Shown here: positions 46,744 through 58,369 of the stretch, piece after piece
How positions within the stretch are numbered: the first letter of the stretch is position 1
Layout: the number at the start of each line of letters is the position of its first letter
NCBI GenBank assembly: GCA_025200525.1
Contig: CM045758.1
Coordinates: 63,920,598-63,984,597, forward strand
DNA: 64,000 bases
Direction of reading: 5' to 3'
From: Camellia lanceoleosa
Lineage: Eukaryota; Streptophyta; Magnoliopsida; Ericales; Theaceae
The notes under the pieces: model-generated
Told to the model about the DNA's origin: nothing
Databases searched by the model: none
Seen by the model: the letters and a program-made list of their open reading frames with translations, nothing else
Made by a program: the position numbers and the translations under genes

Positions 46744-47808
46744 CTAGCGTCTAAACCAAAAGGGAAAATAGAATACACAATGCGTAAGGCCAATCAACTG
46801 TATACCCAGTTGTCGGGACATGCTGTAGCCCATCTCAGTCAGGTTAAGCCAGAGGCAACACCAAGTGATGTTAGTCATAGATCTGCTACACATCCAGTCA
46901 CACCACATTTTCTTTGTGGGAAAGTCCACCAACTGTGGACGAAAGAAGTATGCTCGGGATGAATACTCAGGGTAAGGGTCCACCACTTTCAACTTATCCA
47001 TCAGCCATACCTGGAAAGGAATGAAAAATAAGAGAGATAAAGAATAGAGAGATGTGAGTTAAAGGAAAAGTAAGGAAATGGCTATGAGAGAAAACAGAGA
47101 GTGAGTGCCGGGTGATGTGAATTAAAATATAGAAAGGGTGGGAAACAGTACCTGGAGAAACAATGGACTTCTTGCAAACCGAGTAGTTTCTCGCTGATGA
47201 AACGTGTCCAAACCCATCAGGGTCTCGGCTAGTGCCAAGCCAAGGCAACTCTTGCCCTCTTTTAGACATTGAGCAACTTCAATCAACATAATGCTATCTC
47301 CTCCGCAACTAGGGGCAAGGAGGAAGTGTGCGAGTGAGCATAAGCAAAGGGCGTGTTGGCCGTAGCCTCGCCAGAGAAGGTCACCTCTATCTCTAATGTC
47401 GGAAAATCAATGAATCAAACCGGGAATGTCCAACTCCCTGTAATAAGCTAAGGACTGAGCCTCATGCAGAGTGAGTGCACACATCTATTCAAGAGCCCGT
47501 GCATGACCAAAACAGGGTTGAGGCATTATCTCCTCATCATGCCGGGACTCCATCAATGTTTGGAATTCTTTGAGCATTGGATACATTTCTTGCGCTCCAA
47601 AGCGAAACACATGTGTAACCAAGTTCCAACATCGCACGGTGACATGAAGGAACAGAAAACAAAGCGAAGTACGGCTCAACAAAAAAAGCGCGTTTATGCC
47701 GAAACTATAAAAATTTACCTTTTCCGTGCCATCCAAAGTGGCCATCTAATCCTTGAGCCTCTCGGCAAGAAATATCTCCATTTTAAGATAAAACAGCAGC
47801 AAAAATGA
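46744..47808 (-). pseudogene. Antisense extra ORF of Ogre-like unit 3 (DUF7745/PMD-like)
   Basis: Minus-strand exons: around 47650-47485 WNLVTHVFRFGAQEMYPMLK, EFQTLMES; a middle exon ending at 47152 with YGQHALCLCSLAHFLLAP, CGGDSIMLIEVAQCLKEGKS, LALAETLMGLDTF and RFARSPLFLQ; then a 143-bp GT-AG intron (47151-47009), in phase, and VWLMDKLKVVDPYPEYSSRA, CDWMCSRSMTNITW, WLNLTEMGYSMSRQLGIQLI, stop at 46744. The FRFG..E..P...EF word and LAET word are typical of DUF7745-type proteins related to PMD. A TGA near 47400 and unclear first junctions indicate decay. Same strand and slot as the PMD frame of unit 1. Confidence 0.6.
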
Positions 47809-47829
47809 AGTTCTATTGAAGAAATGACA

Positions 47830-48355
47830 AAATGAAGTTCATATTCAAAATCCTTTTGCAAAAACAAACATGAAATCAAAACGCTCCAAAGTGGAGGAAT
47901 TAGTCTATGCTTGTGTGCATCACCTAGTAAAGATAACATAATAATCAGAACAAGAGCGTATATTGTACATAAGAATCACATCATGATCAGTAGAGGCCGA
48001 TCTTTGATTGGGCGAGTGGGGTACTCAATTCATGACCTTTTCTTCTCATACCTAAGTTCCCGAACCGAGACACTTTAGTGATGATGGATAAGTGGCCTTT
48101 GGCATTAGTCCCGGGTTTCCTAAATTTTCCAAAAATATTTAGGTGGTGACTCTAAAATCTGGCAATGCAGTCCATTTTTGTTATTTTGCTTAAAAATCGA
48201 TTTTCCAAAAGACTTGCCGAATTTGGACTCATTTGTGTTTATCTATTTCACATTGTACTTGTGAAACCAGATTCACAACTACAGGAGTTTGAATTGTAGG
48301 GCTATCATATCCGAGGAGATTAAACCCCTCCGAGGAGCACGAAATGTGAGCTACA
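47830..48355 (+). mobile_element. Terminal fragment of an Ogre-like LTR (unit 3)
   Basis: Aligns with 27490-27991: catcacctagtaaagataa, gatcagtagaggccgatctt, ttcccgaaccgagac, ttaggtggtgactct and gacttgccgaatttggact. Only the last ~0.5 kb is present. The exact end is blurred (about 48355). The polypurine tract, tandem array and most of the LTR are deleted. Confidence 0.65.
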
Positions 48356-49460
48356 GCTATAAAGAAGTTCCAATGTCTTTCTGCCTAGCACCCGATACAG
48401 TGGGTTGTGCTTCAAATGAGAGGTTTCAATTTTCTTCCATCTAACGGCTGGTAAAGTGGGTAGTGCTTCAAATTAGAGTTTCTAATTTCCTTGCAACTTC
48501 CACATGGTAAAATGGGTTGCACTTCTAATGATAGGTCCCAAATTCCTTTTAGCTAGAGCTTGGTACATTGAGTAGTGGTGACTTGACGAAACCTGGATTG
48601 TGTTATGTGATTGTAATGTTTCGTTTAAACATGTATATACGTTTGTGGTGAAAGGTGCCCAATTGTTACTCTGTGCTTATGGCCAAAAAATGTAGGTGAT
48701 ATATTTAGAAATTTTATAGACTAGAGATAGCTTTTTGTGATTCTAGTGAGTTATACGATGTTATATATTATTGAAATTATGTACGTCTTACATCGCATAG
48801 TAGGTATTGAATTATATTATGTTTGTTGAGGTTGCTTTACCTTATTTATAATAGTAGATTCGTGAATGCTTAATGAAATTGTTTTCAAGGATTGAAGTTG
48901 GTTAAATCTTTTAAATCATTTAAGATGAAATGAAAAGATAAAGGATGAATTTATTTTATTTTATTTTATATTTTTTTTTGAAACACTAAAAAATAACTTT
49001 TGAAGAGAGCTATACTTATATATGTATATTTTTGATAATGAAAGAACATTATCTATATATGTATTATGCGGAGTATTCATGATCATATACATGTATATGA
49101 CTATATTAATTAGAATTATTGGGATCTTTACTGGACTATATGTTCATCTCACGTTAAATCTTTTTCAGGTATAAGCATGGAAGATTTTATTTGAGTTAAG
49201 AAGCTTTCTTATGATTTTCGGCCACGAGGCCTTCTATATGTAAGTCGAATGCCATGTAACAAGGGTTAAACCATTTTTATTCATATAAATGTAAGCCTAA
49301 GGGCAATTTCTATCACTTGTAATTATTGTTTCATCAAATATATGTACGAGAGGAAATTTCCATTGTTAAATCTTATTATGATTGTAGCTTCCACATATTT
49401 AGTTATGAAAATGAAATCAATAATGGATTGGATCAGGTTCTAAAATAATGGGCATGTTAA
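48356..49460 (+). mobile_element. Chromovirus-type LTR remnant, related to 27992-28772
   Basis: Shares attgggatcttta, catctcacgtt, ggccacgaggcctt-like and aatgtaagcctaagggcaat words with 28400-28600. No primer site or gag follows. The element body is absent. Confidence 0.4.
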
Positions 49461-49945
49461 CTTTAGTAGAGTAATGTTAAAAATCTTAAAATATCACTCT
49501 TAAATTTACCCATACAAATATGACAAAGGGTTTGTTTTAGTTGGTTAATTTCTAAACAAATCAACAAGTAACATGCAATAAATTATGTCATTGAGAATAA
49601 ATTTAAGGATGATATTTTAGAGGTTGTACAAAATTTTCACTATAATATTAAAAAAAAATATTACATATTTTTGTTATATATTTAAGATTTGTATGGCCTG
49701 TTTGAAAAAAGAAAGGTGAGTTAGGAGGGAGATTCCTAAAAAGATCCAAATTCAAGTGTTATATGTAGTAGAATTATAAACAAACATTAGACCTTAAGAG
49801 GAGCCATGCCCTCCCCCCCCCTCCCCCCCTCTTTCCTGCCCGCCCCGGTGGCCATCCCTTTGGTCTACACTGTGAGGAAAGATAAAGGGTTATTTGGTCA
49901 TAATGGTGAAAGAAATTAAATTAGATTTTGATTGTTTGCCTTCGA
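49461..49945. other. AT-rich sequence with a C-rich run
   Basis: No coding or repeat family recognised. A run of C and CT lies at 49810-49830. Confidence 0.35.
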
Positions 49946-49950
49946 ATATA

Positions 49951-52572
49951 TGCGACGGCTCAAAAATCGGGGAAATCAAGGATACATTAACAAATAAATA
50001 CAGGTTCTTCTAGGGTTACACAACCAAAAATAATTAGTAATATATTACAGACAGAGTTTCCCTAATTCTATAAATTACAAGTAAAGTAAAAGAAAGGCAA
50101 TAAGAGTTAGCAGTTCTGACATCAGTCCATGTTTTTTGCAGCGTCCCAAGCTCTTCCACAAAATTTTCTTCACCGGTAAACTCTTTAAAATCTAGCATTG
50201 AACACTAAGGCAAAAGCCGTGAGTTATAAAGCTGACAAGGAATACCCAAACCCATGCTTTCTACACCTCTCGAATAATACGAACAATTATAGCCAATATG
50301 AACCAGTAGTTATACAACATGTAATTTACATAGAATAACAATACGAATTACGAGCAATTAGAACAATGCACAGTCATAAACAATAATGATAAGTAACAAT
50401 TGGTTAGTAACACTTAACATTTAGTTGCAACAGTGAAATTCAAGACCACCAGAGTCCCCCAAAGAACCACCAAGATTGGATACCGGACTATTTAGAACTC
50501 CTATTTTTGCTACTTTGCAGACCTTACCACAGATGCCTGCAATGATTATATACTACGTAGCACCATCGGTAAACCTCAAAAGGAATAACCAAAAGAAAAC
50601 GGTTTTATCATCCTGAATCCAACCTTGTACGTCCAAAACAAAATGGTTTTACCCTTTTTAATGTCTCATCTGGACCCAACCTTATCTGACCAAAGCAAAC
50701 CACGACGTAGAGTCCGAATATGCCCGTTCTATCTTAGGTTAATGCTACAACCAGTTGCGCAAGACTTAACTCAAAGGGAACACGTCCCACTATCATTTTC
50801 AATACCACAACAATGATTACAAATATTTTTCCAAAATATGAAAAGTGACCACAAATCATTATCACCCTTTAAGATTTCCCCTTTTGTTAAGTTTGTTAAA
50901 GCGAACAAATAATAACGATCAATCAATCAATCCAAATGAAATACAAGCCAACTGATAAGAAATTAAATTGGTTTAATAAAATGATATTAATGATATCACA
51001 ATAGCAAACAAATAGTAGACAAGTCATAGTCACAATACACTACACAAATACACAATTATTCAAGTATTTCTAGAATTTTAACAGTGATCAGTTTAACGAA
51101 AAATATTAAATCCATACCAAATGAAGTTCATTGATTGCAGTATTTTAATTAGAGGTAGTTCAATAAGTTAGAAAAATATGTCTAGAAGAACTTGAGAGAT
51201 AAAAACCATTTTAAGATGGAGAATTTATTTTTTGAAATAAAACCGATATTTTCAAACAGTGAGTTTTAGCAAGCTCCAGTGCAGGTAGTCCGAGTTTGAA
51301 AAATAAAAAGAGGCATCAAACGACATTAAAATGAAGTGAGGTCAGTACCTTTTGTTAGCTATTCAAGTTAGAAGAGGCTGAAGGCTAAAAATCTCTTTAA
51401 TATAGAGAAATAAATCTTTTAAGAAAATCGGACAGAATTTATCACGTTTTAATAAAATAACAATGTCTCTTCCGATACTTATTGGTTTTTAGTGAAATAA
51501 GTAGCATTTGAAAAATAACACAGATATCTAACTTTTCCATGTGGTCTTACCCAAAAATTCATTTTACCGACAACACTTAGTAAAAATAGTTATTTCGGTA
51601 ACAAAATGGTTCTTGATGATTTTATAAAAATTCACAATTATAGAGGACACATATGAATTTCCCATAGAAAAAGAATTCAAAAAATAAGTTTTTCCAGATT
51701 TTCATAAAATTTTCTTAAATTACTATTTTCAATGAAATTTCTGCACTATTGGAGAGAAACTAATTCAATCAAGGCTAACATTACTTCTATTCAAATATTC
51801 ATCCTAATAGCAAAAATTCCTACCAACATAAAAGTAATATAAACATAAATAGTCAAGTTCTTCTTCTTTCTTCTCTCTTTTTTTTTTCTTTTTTTTTTCT
51901 CTCTCACAACAAAATATGTGAGAGAAATGGGGGAGTTTTAATCATATTTATAGGAAAAAAGTGGCGAAAAATACTTTTTGACTTTGGTTGTTTTCTAATG
52001 AATTTGGTTTTGATTTAGTTGAGATGAAATGGAATAAAGATTGATTAAGGGACTTAATCATGGTTTAATTAGGGCTTAAACTTGATTTGTTCGTTTGGAA
52101 CTAGATTGATAGAATAGGGTACAAAAATGTCTCCTAAAATTTGAGGGATTCTTGAAGACTTTTGTTTTTTATTTCCTTTTTTTTTCTTCCTTATTTTCTC
52201 TCCCTTTAAGCAAAACAAATAGATGGTCAATCTTCTATACTCCATGTACAATATATACACACGCACGCACACACACATAACAATTAGTATAAGAAAATAA
52301 TAAAATAAGGAAAAAGGAAGAAAATGCAATCAATAAGAATTCAAACAAAACCTAGGGTTTAAAATAAGATAAATTCAAGTACTAGGGACAATTTTTAAAT
52401 TACAAAATAGTAGATAAATATTTATTTATGTATAATTAAAAGAGTGTATATATATAAAATATTCTGATCCCATTTGACTAAATTGCAAAGTTTGGCAAAA
52501 ATTAAGGCTAAAATAGAATTAATAAGAAACTCAGGGTTCAGAATATAATTTCTAAAAATTAGGGTCTCTACA
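49951..52572 (-). mobile_element. 2.6-kb solo LTR
   Basis: On the minus strand starts TGTAGAGACCCTAATTTTTAG and ends GAGCCGTCGCA. Flanked by ATATA on both sides (49946-49950 and 52573-52577 on the plus strand). A TATAAATA box on the minus strand (51952-51945) supports the orientation. The interior has no gag-pol, primer site or polypurine tract. Lineage not determined. Confidence 0.75.
51945..51952 (-). promoter_or_regulatory. TATA box of the solo LTR
   Basis: TATAAATA in CCTATAAATATG on the minus strand, about 620 bp into the LTR, followed by a CTCTCACA-rich leader. Confidence 0.5.
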
Positions 52573-53120
52573 ATATAGTGTGGGGACATAATTTTTTAAT
52601 GACAACACGTAGCCGAGGTGTCACCGAAGTGCCAGCCGAGGTGCCACGTGTCCTGGTCATGACGCCAAGCTCATAACGGCTAGGCCGAGGTTATCTGCGA
52701 AGATACCGGAATCCGGGATAAGCGGATAAGGGACAAGAGTCTTAGAATGAGAGAGGACTTCAGTTTGGGTAAAGATAAGACTCTTAGAGAGTTTATCCCA
52801 ATCCTATTGGGAGTCTAAGATTAGCAGTAATCCTAAGTCCATTGAAGCTAGGCTTCTATTAGGATTAGGTTTGTGTTGGCTATAAAAGAGAGGCACCCTC
52901 ATGGGTCTAAGATATGCTTTTTATGCTCTGAATAGTGAGTCAAGCACTTTTGCTAGCTTTGAGAGATAACTGACTTGATTGTCGGAGTGCCCCTGGGTGG
53001 ACGAACCACCGCCAGAATCTCTTCTTTTTGTGACAGGTCATTCAGGCTTAATCTATTCTGCCAGTGTTCTCCAGTTGAGTGCTTGATTGGCAGTGTGGTC
53101 GGAAATTGACACACACAATT

Positions 53121-53138
53121 TGGCGCCGTCTGTGGGAA
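53121..53138 (+). other. Primer binding site of the non-autonomous element
   Basis: TGGCGCCGTCTGTGGGAA, three bases after the 5' LTR. Same type as the Retand-like site at 43803-43820. Confidence 0.85.
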
Positions 53139-53152
53139 AGAAAGGAGAATAG

Positions 53153-53659
53153 ATGGCCAACGACGGATAGAAATAGAAGGTTGGGGACGCCACCCCTACT
53201 GAGAGTGGGAAACATATTGACCTTGATGTCAAAGAAGACAACTGCAACAAAGAGACTCATGATAAGAATCACGGAGGAAAGGACGTCGGCCAGGAGGGCG
53301 GCGTGGCGAAGAAATCGGACCGGAGCGGGTATTATAATGAGGACGACCTCCAGGTATGGAAAGATAGATGCCTGCGGAGGGACGACGAGATGAAGGGAAT
53401 GGCGGACAAATTGGTGAACCTGCAAACAGTCGTTAATTTCATGATGCAGAACAACGTCAAGCAGCCACCGTTCTCGCTACAAGATACGCCGATTCCAGCG
53501 GCCAAGAAAGGTGCCCAGGAAAGGGGGCATAAAACGGTTCTTGCAGTTCCTCAGCATGGCAGGACCAAGGGACATTCTCACCGGCCTTCGCGGGAGGTCG
53601 GGCATGGAGAATCCCAGAAGACACGTCGAACAAAAGAAACCTGCACCAAAGAACATTGA
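53153..53659 (+). pseudogene. Truncated gag-like frame of the non-autonomous element
   Basis: The ATG at 53153 reads MANDG and then two TAG codons (53168 and 53174). After them the frame stays open to 53659: DDLQVWKDRCLRRDDEMKGM, ADKLVNLQTVVNFMMQNNVK, then a Lys/Arg-rich tail. The MAN start and a charged helix recall the N-part of Retand-like Gag (MANNDE). No zinc knuckle, protease or pol. Confidence 0.5.
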
Positions 53660-53981
53660 GATGTTCAGGGGAAGGAACTCTATTTCAACACGACTAATGG
53701 AGGGAGGTCCAAAAGGACTCACAATGACACCAGAAGTAGTGCATCAAAGAGGGCTGGAGAATGATGCTTGGGAGTTGGAATTTACAAGCCAAGGTCATGT
53801 TTAACACTAGTTGAAATTTTAAAAATTTTCAAGTTGAAGTTAAACCGATGTCATGTTTAACACTTGTTGAAATTTTAAGAAAAATTTACAAGCTGAAGTT
53901 AAACTAGGGTCATGATTAAAGTAAGGAACAATATAAGTTCCATCACCTCAGGATGCCGAGGTAATAGAACCTAGGAGCAGT
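53660..53981 (+). other. 3' part of the non-autonomous element interior
   Basis: Contains a short direct repeat: ggtcatgtttaacactagttg with caagttgaagttaaac, near 53793 and 53847. A purine-rich agaacctaggagcag precedes the 3' LTR as a weak polypurine tract. Confidence 0.5.
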
Positions 53982-54659
53982 TGTCAGGACATAATTTTTT
54001 AATGACAACACGTGGCCGAGGTATCATCGAAGTGCCATCCGAGGTGCCACGTGTTCTGGTCATGACGCCGAGATCATCTCGGCTAGGCCGAGGTTATCTG
54101 CGAAGATACCGGAATCTGGGATAAGCGGATAAGGGACAAGAGTCCTAGAATGAGAGAGGACTTCAGTTTGGATAAAGATAAGACTCTTAGAGAGTTTATC
54201 CCAATCCTACTGGGAGTCCAAGATTAGCAGTAATCCTAAGTCCATTGAAGCTAGGCTTCTATTGGGACTAGGTTTGTGTTGGCTATAAAATATAGGCACC
54301 CTCATGGGTCTAAGGTATGCTTTTTATGCTCTAAATAGTGAGTTAAGCACTTTTTCTATCTTTGAGAGATAACTGACTTGATCTTCAGAGTGCCCCCGGG
54401 TGGACGAACCAATGCCGGAATCTCTTCTTTTTGTGACGGGTCGTTTGGGCTTAATCTATTCTGCCAATGTTCTCCACCTGAGTGCTTGATTGGCAGTGTG
54501 GTCGGAAATTGATACACACATATAGTATTGTAGAAATTTAGTTTTGTAGAAGGATGAAAGAGTAATTATATATTTACAATTAATTCCTATCCACTGGAGG
54601 CTCTATTTATACCCAAAAAATTAGGTTGGGCACCCCAATTTAATGAAACTTTTTTATTA

Positions 54660-55683
54660 GGATAAATTACAATAAATTACCCTGAACTATGATCGTTTTT
54701 CAATTTGTCCCTTAAAGTTTAAAACTCAACCCTTATTTCCCTTCAAGTTTATGAACTGCAAAGGCAAGGGATGTGGTTAATAGAAAATGTTAATTTACTC
54801 TTTCACCCTTCAACTATTATCTATCCTTTATCTTTATCAATTTACTCAATCCCTCTCTCCTATAATAATCCATATATCTTTTTCTCACTAAACCATATCT
54901 TCAATTCTCAATCTATCACCGAAGGATATAACCGTTGCTCCTCCGACCACTGGTAGCTAATTGCAACCCCCACACTGGCCAATCTCTCTTTCTCAAGTTA
55001 CAACTGCACCCTATCACCAACAACTTGTTTTATTCCCTACCACCAGTCAATTGAAAACCCTCCCACACGATCCAATCTCTCTCACTTACACCAAAACACA
55101 TCAATTGGGTTTCACTCTTTCATACAAACACAACACACTAATATTTTGCCTAATTTATACAATTGCAACACCGGTGGCTATTTTTTCCAATCTATACAAC
55201 CGACCATTGGTTTGGTTACATGAAGTATGTGGTGTTTGTTCTGCAGAAATCAATCTATATTTGTCTTGTAATAATTCCAAACCTTTGTATTCTATATTAA
55301 AGTACTAATATGTGATTGTTGGTGAGATTAATGTACTAGAGGTTCAAATCTTACTGTTTGTATGAGTGAATAAAAGTCATCCTTGCATGTTTCATTGTTC
55401 CTGCCTCAAATAAAAGGCATCTTCCGTCTAGTGGTGTTTGTGGCTATGGCAATTAACATTCAATAATTGGTGGTTATAGATAATGGGACTTGTTTTAGTT
55501 GAGATAAGTATGTGTTGACGGTTGAAGTCCATTGCTATGGTAACAAAGGAAGAGAGAAACAATAAACCATGACATTTTTGCAGAGTATATACCCATATGC
55601 ATAATATATAGGTCTTGTTTGGCTATGAGAAAATAAAATAAGGACATTTTAGTCCCAAAATCTAATTTAGTTTGTCATGTTTC
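54660..55683 (+). mobile_element. Left part of a TIR-bounded DNA-transposon-like sequence
   Basis: Starts GGATAAATTACAATAAAT, with ccctgaactatgatc and cttaaagtttaaaactcaac. The reverse complement of 63903-63983 reads similarly (GGGTAAATTACAATAAACCC, ctaaactatgatgg, ctaaagtttaaaagtcaac). The inverted ends are about 80 bp and roughly 70% alike. No transposase frame was seen, so it is probably non-autonomous and MULE-like. A 9-bp target duplication is not clear. Confidence 0.5.
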
Positions 55684-56618
55684 TGTCACGGCCCCCCACT
55701 GTGCCTAGGGTTGGAATCGCAACTAGCTAAATTCTAAAATTTCTAAGATTAGTTCGAAGTAATTAAACTAAATAATGCAACGGAATGAAATAAAAGTTGT
55801 AGATGAATATCTGAAGCGTACATGGGAATTATTATTTATATAGCATAAGTCAGATAATAATTACAAATAAACACAAGAGAAAAAAAAAGAAAAAAAGAAA
55901 AGAAAAAAAAGAAAAAAAAAGAAAAACACGATGTTCATCTCTAGTTTGGGTCCTGATTAGTGGGGTAAAACCATTATTCCTTAAGTTTCTTCACCTGAAA
56001 GGGTTTTAACAGCTACAACCACATGGCAGAGTGATGAATATTTTAGGTATACAATCACCACGGATAATTATTTAGGATAAATAATGAATTGTTTGGTTCG
56101 AATAAATTATTTTAAATAACAGACATACAATACAAAAATTGTATATGCAAAATAATCATAACCACGGTACAAAATAGAATAGAGGGTCAATGGATCCATG
56201 ACAGGCAGAGGATCATGAAGTGACTAATCAGAGGACCAATGGTTATTTAAGTCCCCCAAGGAATGAGACCGTCAGAGGGTCACTAAAGTGACAATTCAGA
56301 GGGCCAATGGTTATTTAAGTCCCCCAAGGCATGGGACCTCTGTGGTGGTACTTATAAAAATAAATGGTTATACACTCATTGCCAAATAAATTTCAAAATT
56401 TAAACAAATCATATCCATGGGTTGCAATTTTAAATAAGCAGCGCTCATAAAATGAATAACATAATTGAATGTTAATATAATTATAAATTAAAAAAAAAAA
56501 CATGATTTGCATAAAATAATTTATAACTGCTCAATGTATATTATAACTCATCTTAAAATTGACTCATACTATTTTTTTCCTATCCCTCCGAGTTCCATCT
56601 TCACTTACTATTTCGTGT

Positions 56619-56650
<32 letters not shown>

Positions 56651-57038
56651 TGGTTTTATGTTCATTTGCCATAGTCTTAACTCCTTATATAGTTGGCTAC
56701 CCATGCTAATTCACTCAAGCGAAGGTATATACGTACCATCTCTACCCCCTTAGGTTTCCCACGTTGCTTGTCTCACAATTTGTCACATCTTTGTTTTAAG
56801 ATGAGCTAATCTCTTTGGCTTACAACTGATATCACTTAATCTTAATTCTACTTTGGCCCACATAGGTTACTAATTGCATGGTTATGTTTGGTTTGGCCCA
56901 AAAAATATATTAATCACATTATTATGTTTTGATAATAATAATGCCCCTAGTTTACATTTTAGCACGTATAACTATAAAATTAAATATTTTATTTATTTAT
57001 TATTTTTATTAAATTAATTATACAATTGGGGTGTCACA
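55684..57038 (-). mobile_element. 3' LTR of the chromovirus
   Basis: Matches the other LTR throughout, including an internal imperfect duplication of gagggtcaatggatccatga, tcagagggccaatggttatt and aagtcccccaaggcatggga words. A poly(T) run at 56620-56649 is longer than in the other copy. Confidence 0.88.
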
Positions 57039-57051
57039 TTTCTTTCTCCCT
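57039..57051 (-). other. Polypurine tract of the chromovirus
   Basis: AGGGAGAAAGAAA on the minus strand, directly before the LTR start TGTGACACC. Confidence 0.75.
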
Positions 57052-57059
57052 AAATAAAA

Positions 57060-58298
57060 GTTTGTCCTTAAACTTGTTGTACCTTAGTTTTCGAAAATAT
57101 GTGGATATCGAGCCCACATTTGACTCTCCGTTTCCCACATGGCTTCTTCAACACAATGATTTCGCCATAAAACTTTTACAAGCGGTATAGTCTTGTATCT
57201 GATCACGACGGTCGAGGATCTGTACCGGTTTCTCTTCATAGGAGAGATCGTCTTGAACTTCTAGGTTTTCATCAAAGATATCACCGGAGCATCGGCACAT
57301 AAAATACATTATGAACATTGGACAATTCTGGTGGAAAGGCAAGATGGTATGCTACAGGGCCAACCCTTTCCAGTATTTCAAATGGGTCGATGTAACATGG
57401 ATTCAATTTTCCTTGTTTTCCAAATTGAATGGATCCCCTTGTTGGTAAGACCTTTAAGAAAACATGCTTTCCTACTTGAAACTCCAAATCCCGTCTCTGT
57501 GTATTCGCATAGCTTTTTTGGAGACTCTGGGCAGTGCGAATTCGCTGCTAGATGAGTTAAATTTTATAATTGGTTATCTGTACAATTTCTAGACCTAACA
57601 ACTTCCGGTCTTCTGCCTCTGTCCAACATATAGGCGATCGATATTTTCTCCCATACAACACTTCATACGGTGCCATTCCGAGGCTTGCTTGGTAACTGTT
57701 GTTATAAGTGAATTCTATTAATGGTAGATGCTCGTCCCAATTATCTTGAAGAGCGAATACGCATACCGGCAACATGTCCTCCAATGTTTAGATCGTTCTT
57801 TCGAGTTGTCCATTGGTTTGTGGGTGATAATCAATGCTAAATTTTAATGTTGTTCCCAAAGCTGCCTGTAACTTGTTCTAGAATTATGATACGAAACGAT
57901 GTAATTGATACCGGGATGCCATGCAATCGAATAATCTCTTTGATATATAAATTGGCAAATTTGTTAAGACAGTATGTGACTCTGACGGGTAGAAAATGTG
58001 TTGATTTCGTTAATTGATGTACTATAACCCATATTGCATCGTTCTTTGAGGCTGATTATGGTAATCCAATAACAAAATCCATGGTAATGTATTCCCATTT
58101 TCATTCAAGAATAGAGAGTGGTTGTAGCAGTCCTGTAGATCTCTGATGCTCTTCCTTAACTCGTTGACATTGGAAACATTTGGAAACATGGCTTGCTATG
58201 TCTCTCTTCATTCCCGTCCACCAATAATGCTCTTTCAGATTGTGGTATATTTTTGTATTTCTAGGATAAGCTGCGAATCTTAAGTGATGGGCTTCCAT
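57060..58298 (-). pseudogene. Integrase and chromodomain of the chromovirus
   Basis: Zinc domain YHNLKEHYWWTGMKRDIASH and KCFQCQRVKEEHQ (58240-58150); a core fragment LPLIEFTYNNSYQASLGMAP and YEVLYGRKYRSPICW (57720-57630); C-terminal part VGKHVFLKVLPTRGSIQFGK, YIDPFEILERVGPVAYHLAF and VHNVFYVPMLR (57480-57281). After a frameshift come LSYEEKPVQILDRRDQ and RNHCVEEAMWE with MWARYPHIFEN, the chromodomain end. The catalytic core between 57790 and 58100 has stops. The chromodomain helps target insertion to heterochromatin. Confidence 0.8.
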
Positions 58299-58369
58299 TA
58301 ATATCTTCTTTTTGATTTCTGGAATGTCAGGTACACAAATTCGGTTTCAAAACTTTAGTACCCCATTGC

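Larger units (their letters stand above)
52579..54520 (+). mobile_element. 1.94-kb non-autonomous LTR retrotransposon
   Basis: Two 539-bp LTRs (52579-53117 and 53982-54520), each starting TGT(G/C).GGACATAA and ending CACACACA, with perfect TATAG duplications (52574-52578 and 54521-54525). By eye the LTRs differ at about 40 positions with no length change. TATAAAA boxes lie at 52881-52887 and 54284-54290. The 864-bp interior has a primer site and a gag N-terminal frame only. It must use proteins from another element; the primer site suggests a Tat/Retand-type helper. Confidence 0.9.

Noticed and set aside
52069..52329. Short hydrophobic minus-strand frame
   Set aside because: Lies in a solo LTR next to (ac)n and poly(T) runs. 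No start context or homology signal.
49951..52572. A complete retrotransposon rather than a solo LTR
   Set aside because: No internal LTR pair, primer site, polypurine tract or gag-pol motif could be seen inside, although a very small internal region cannot be fully excluded.
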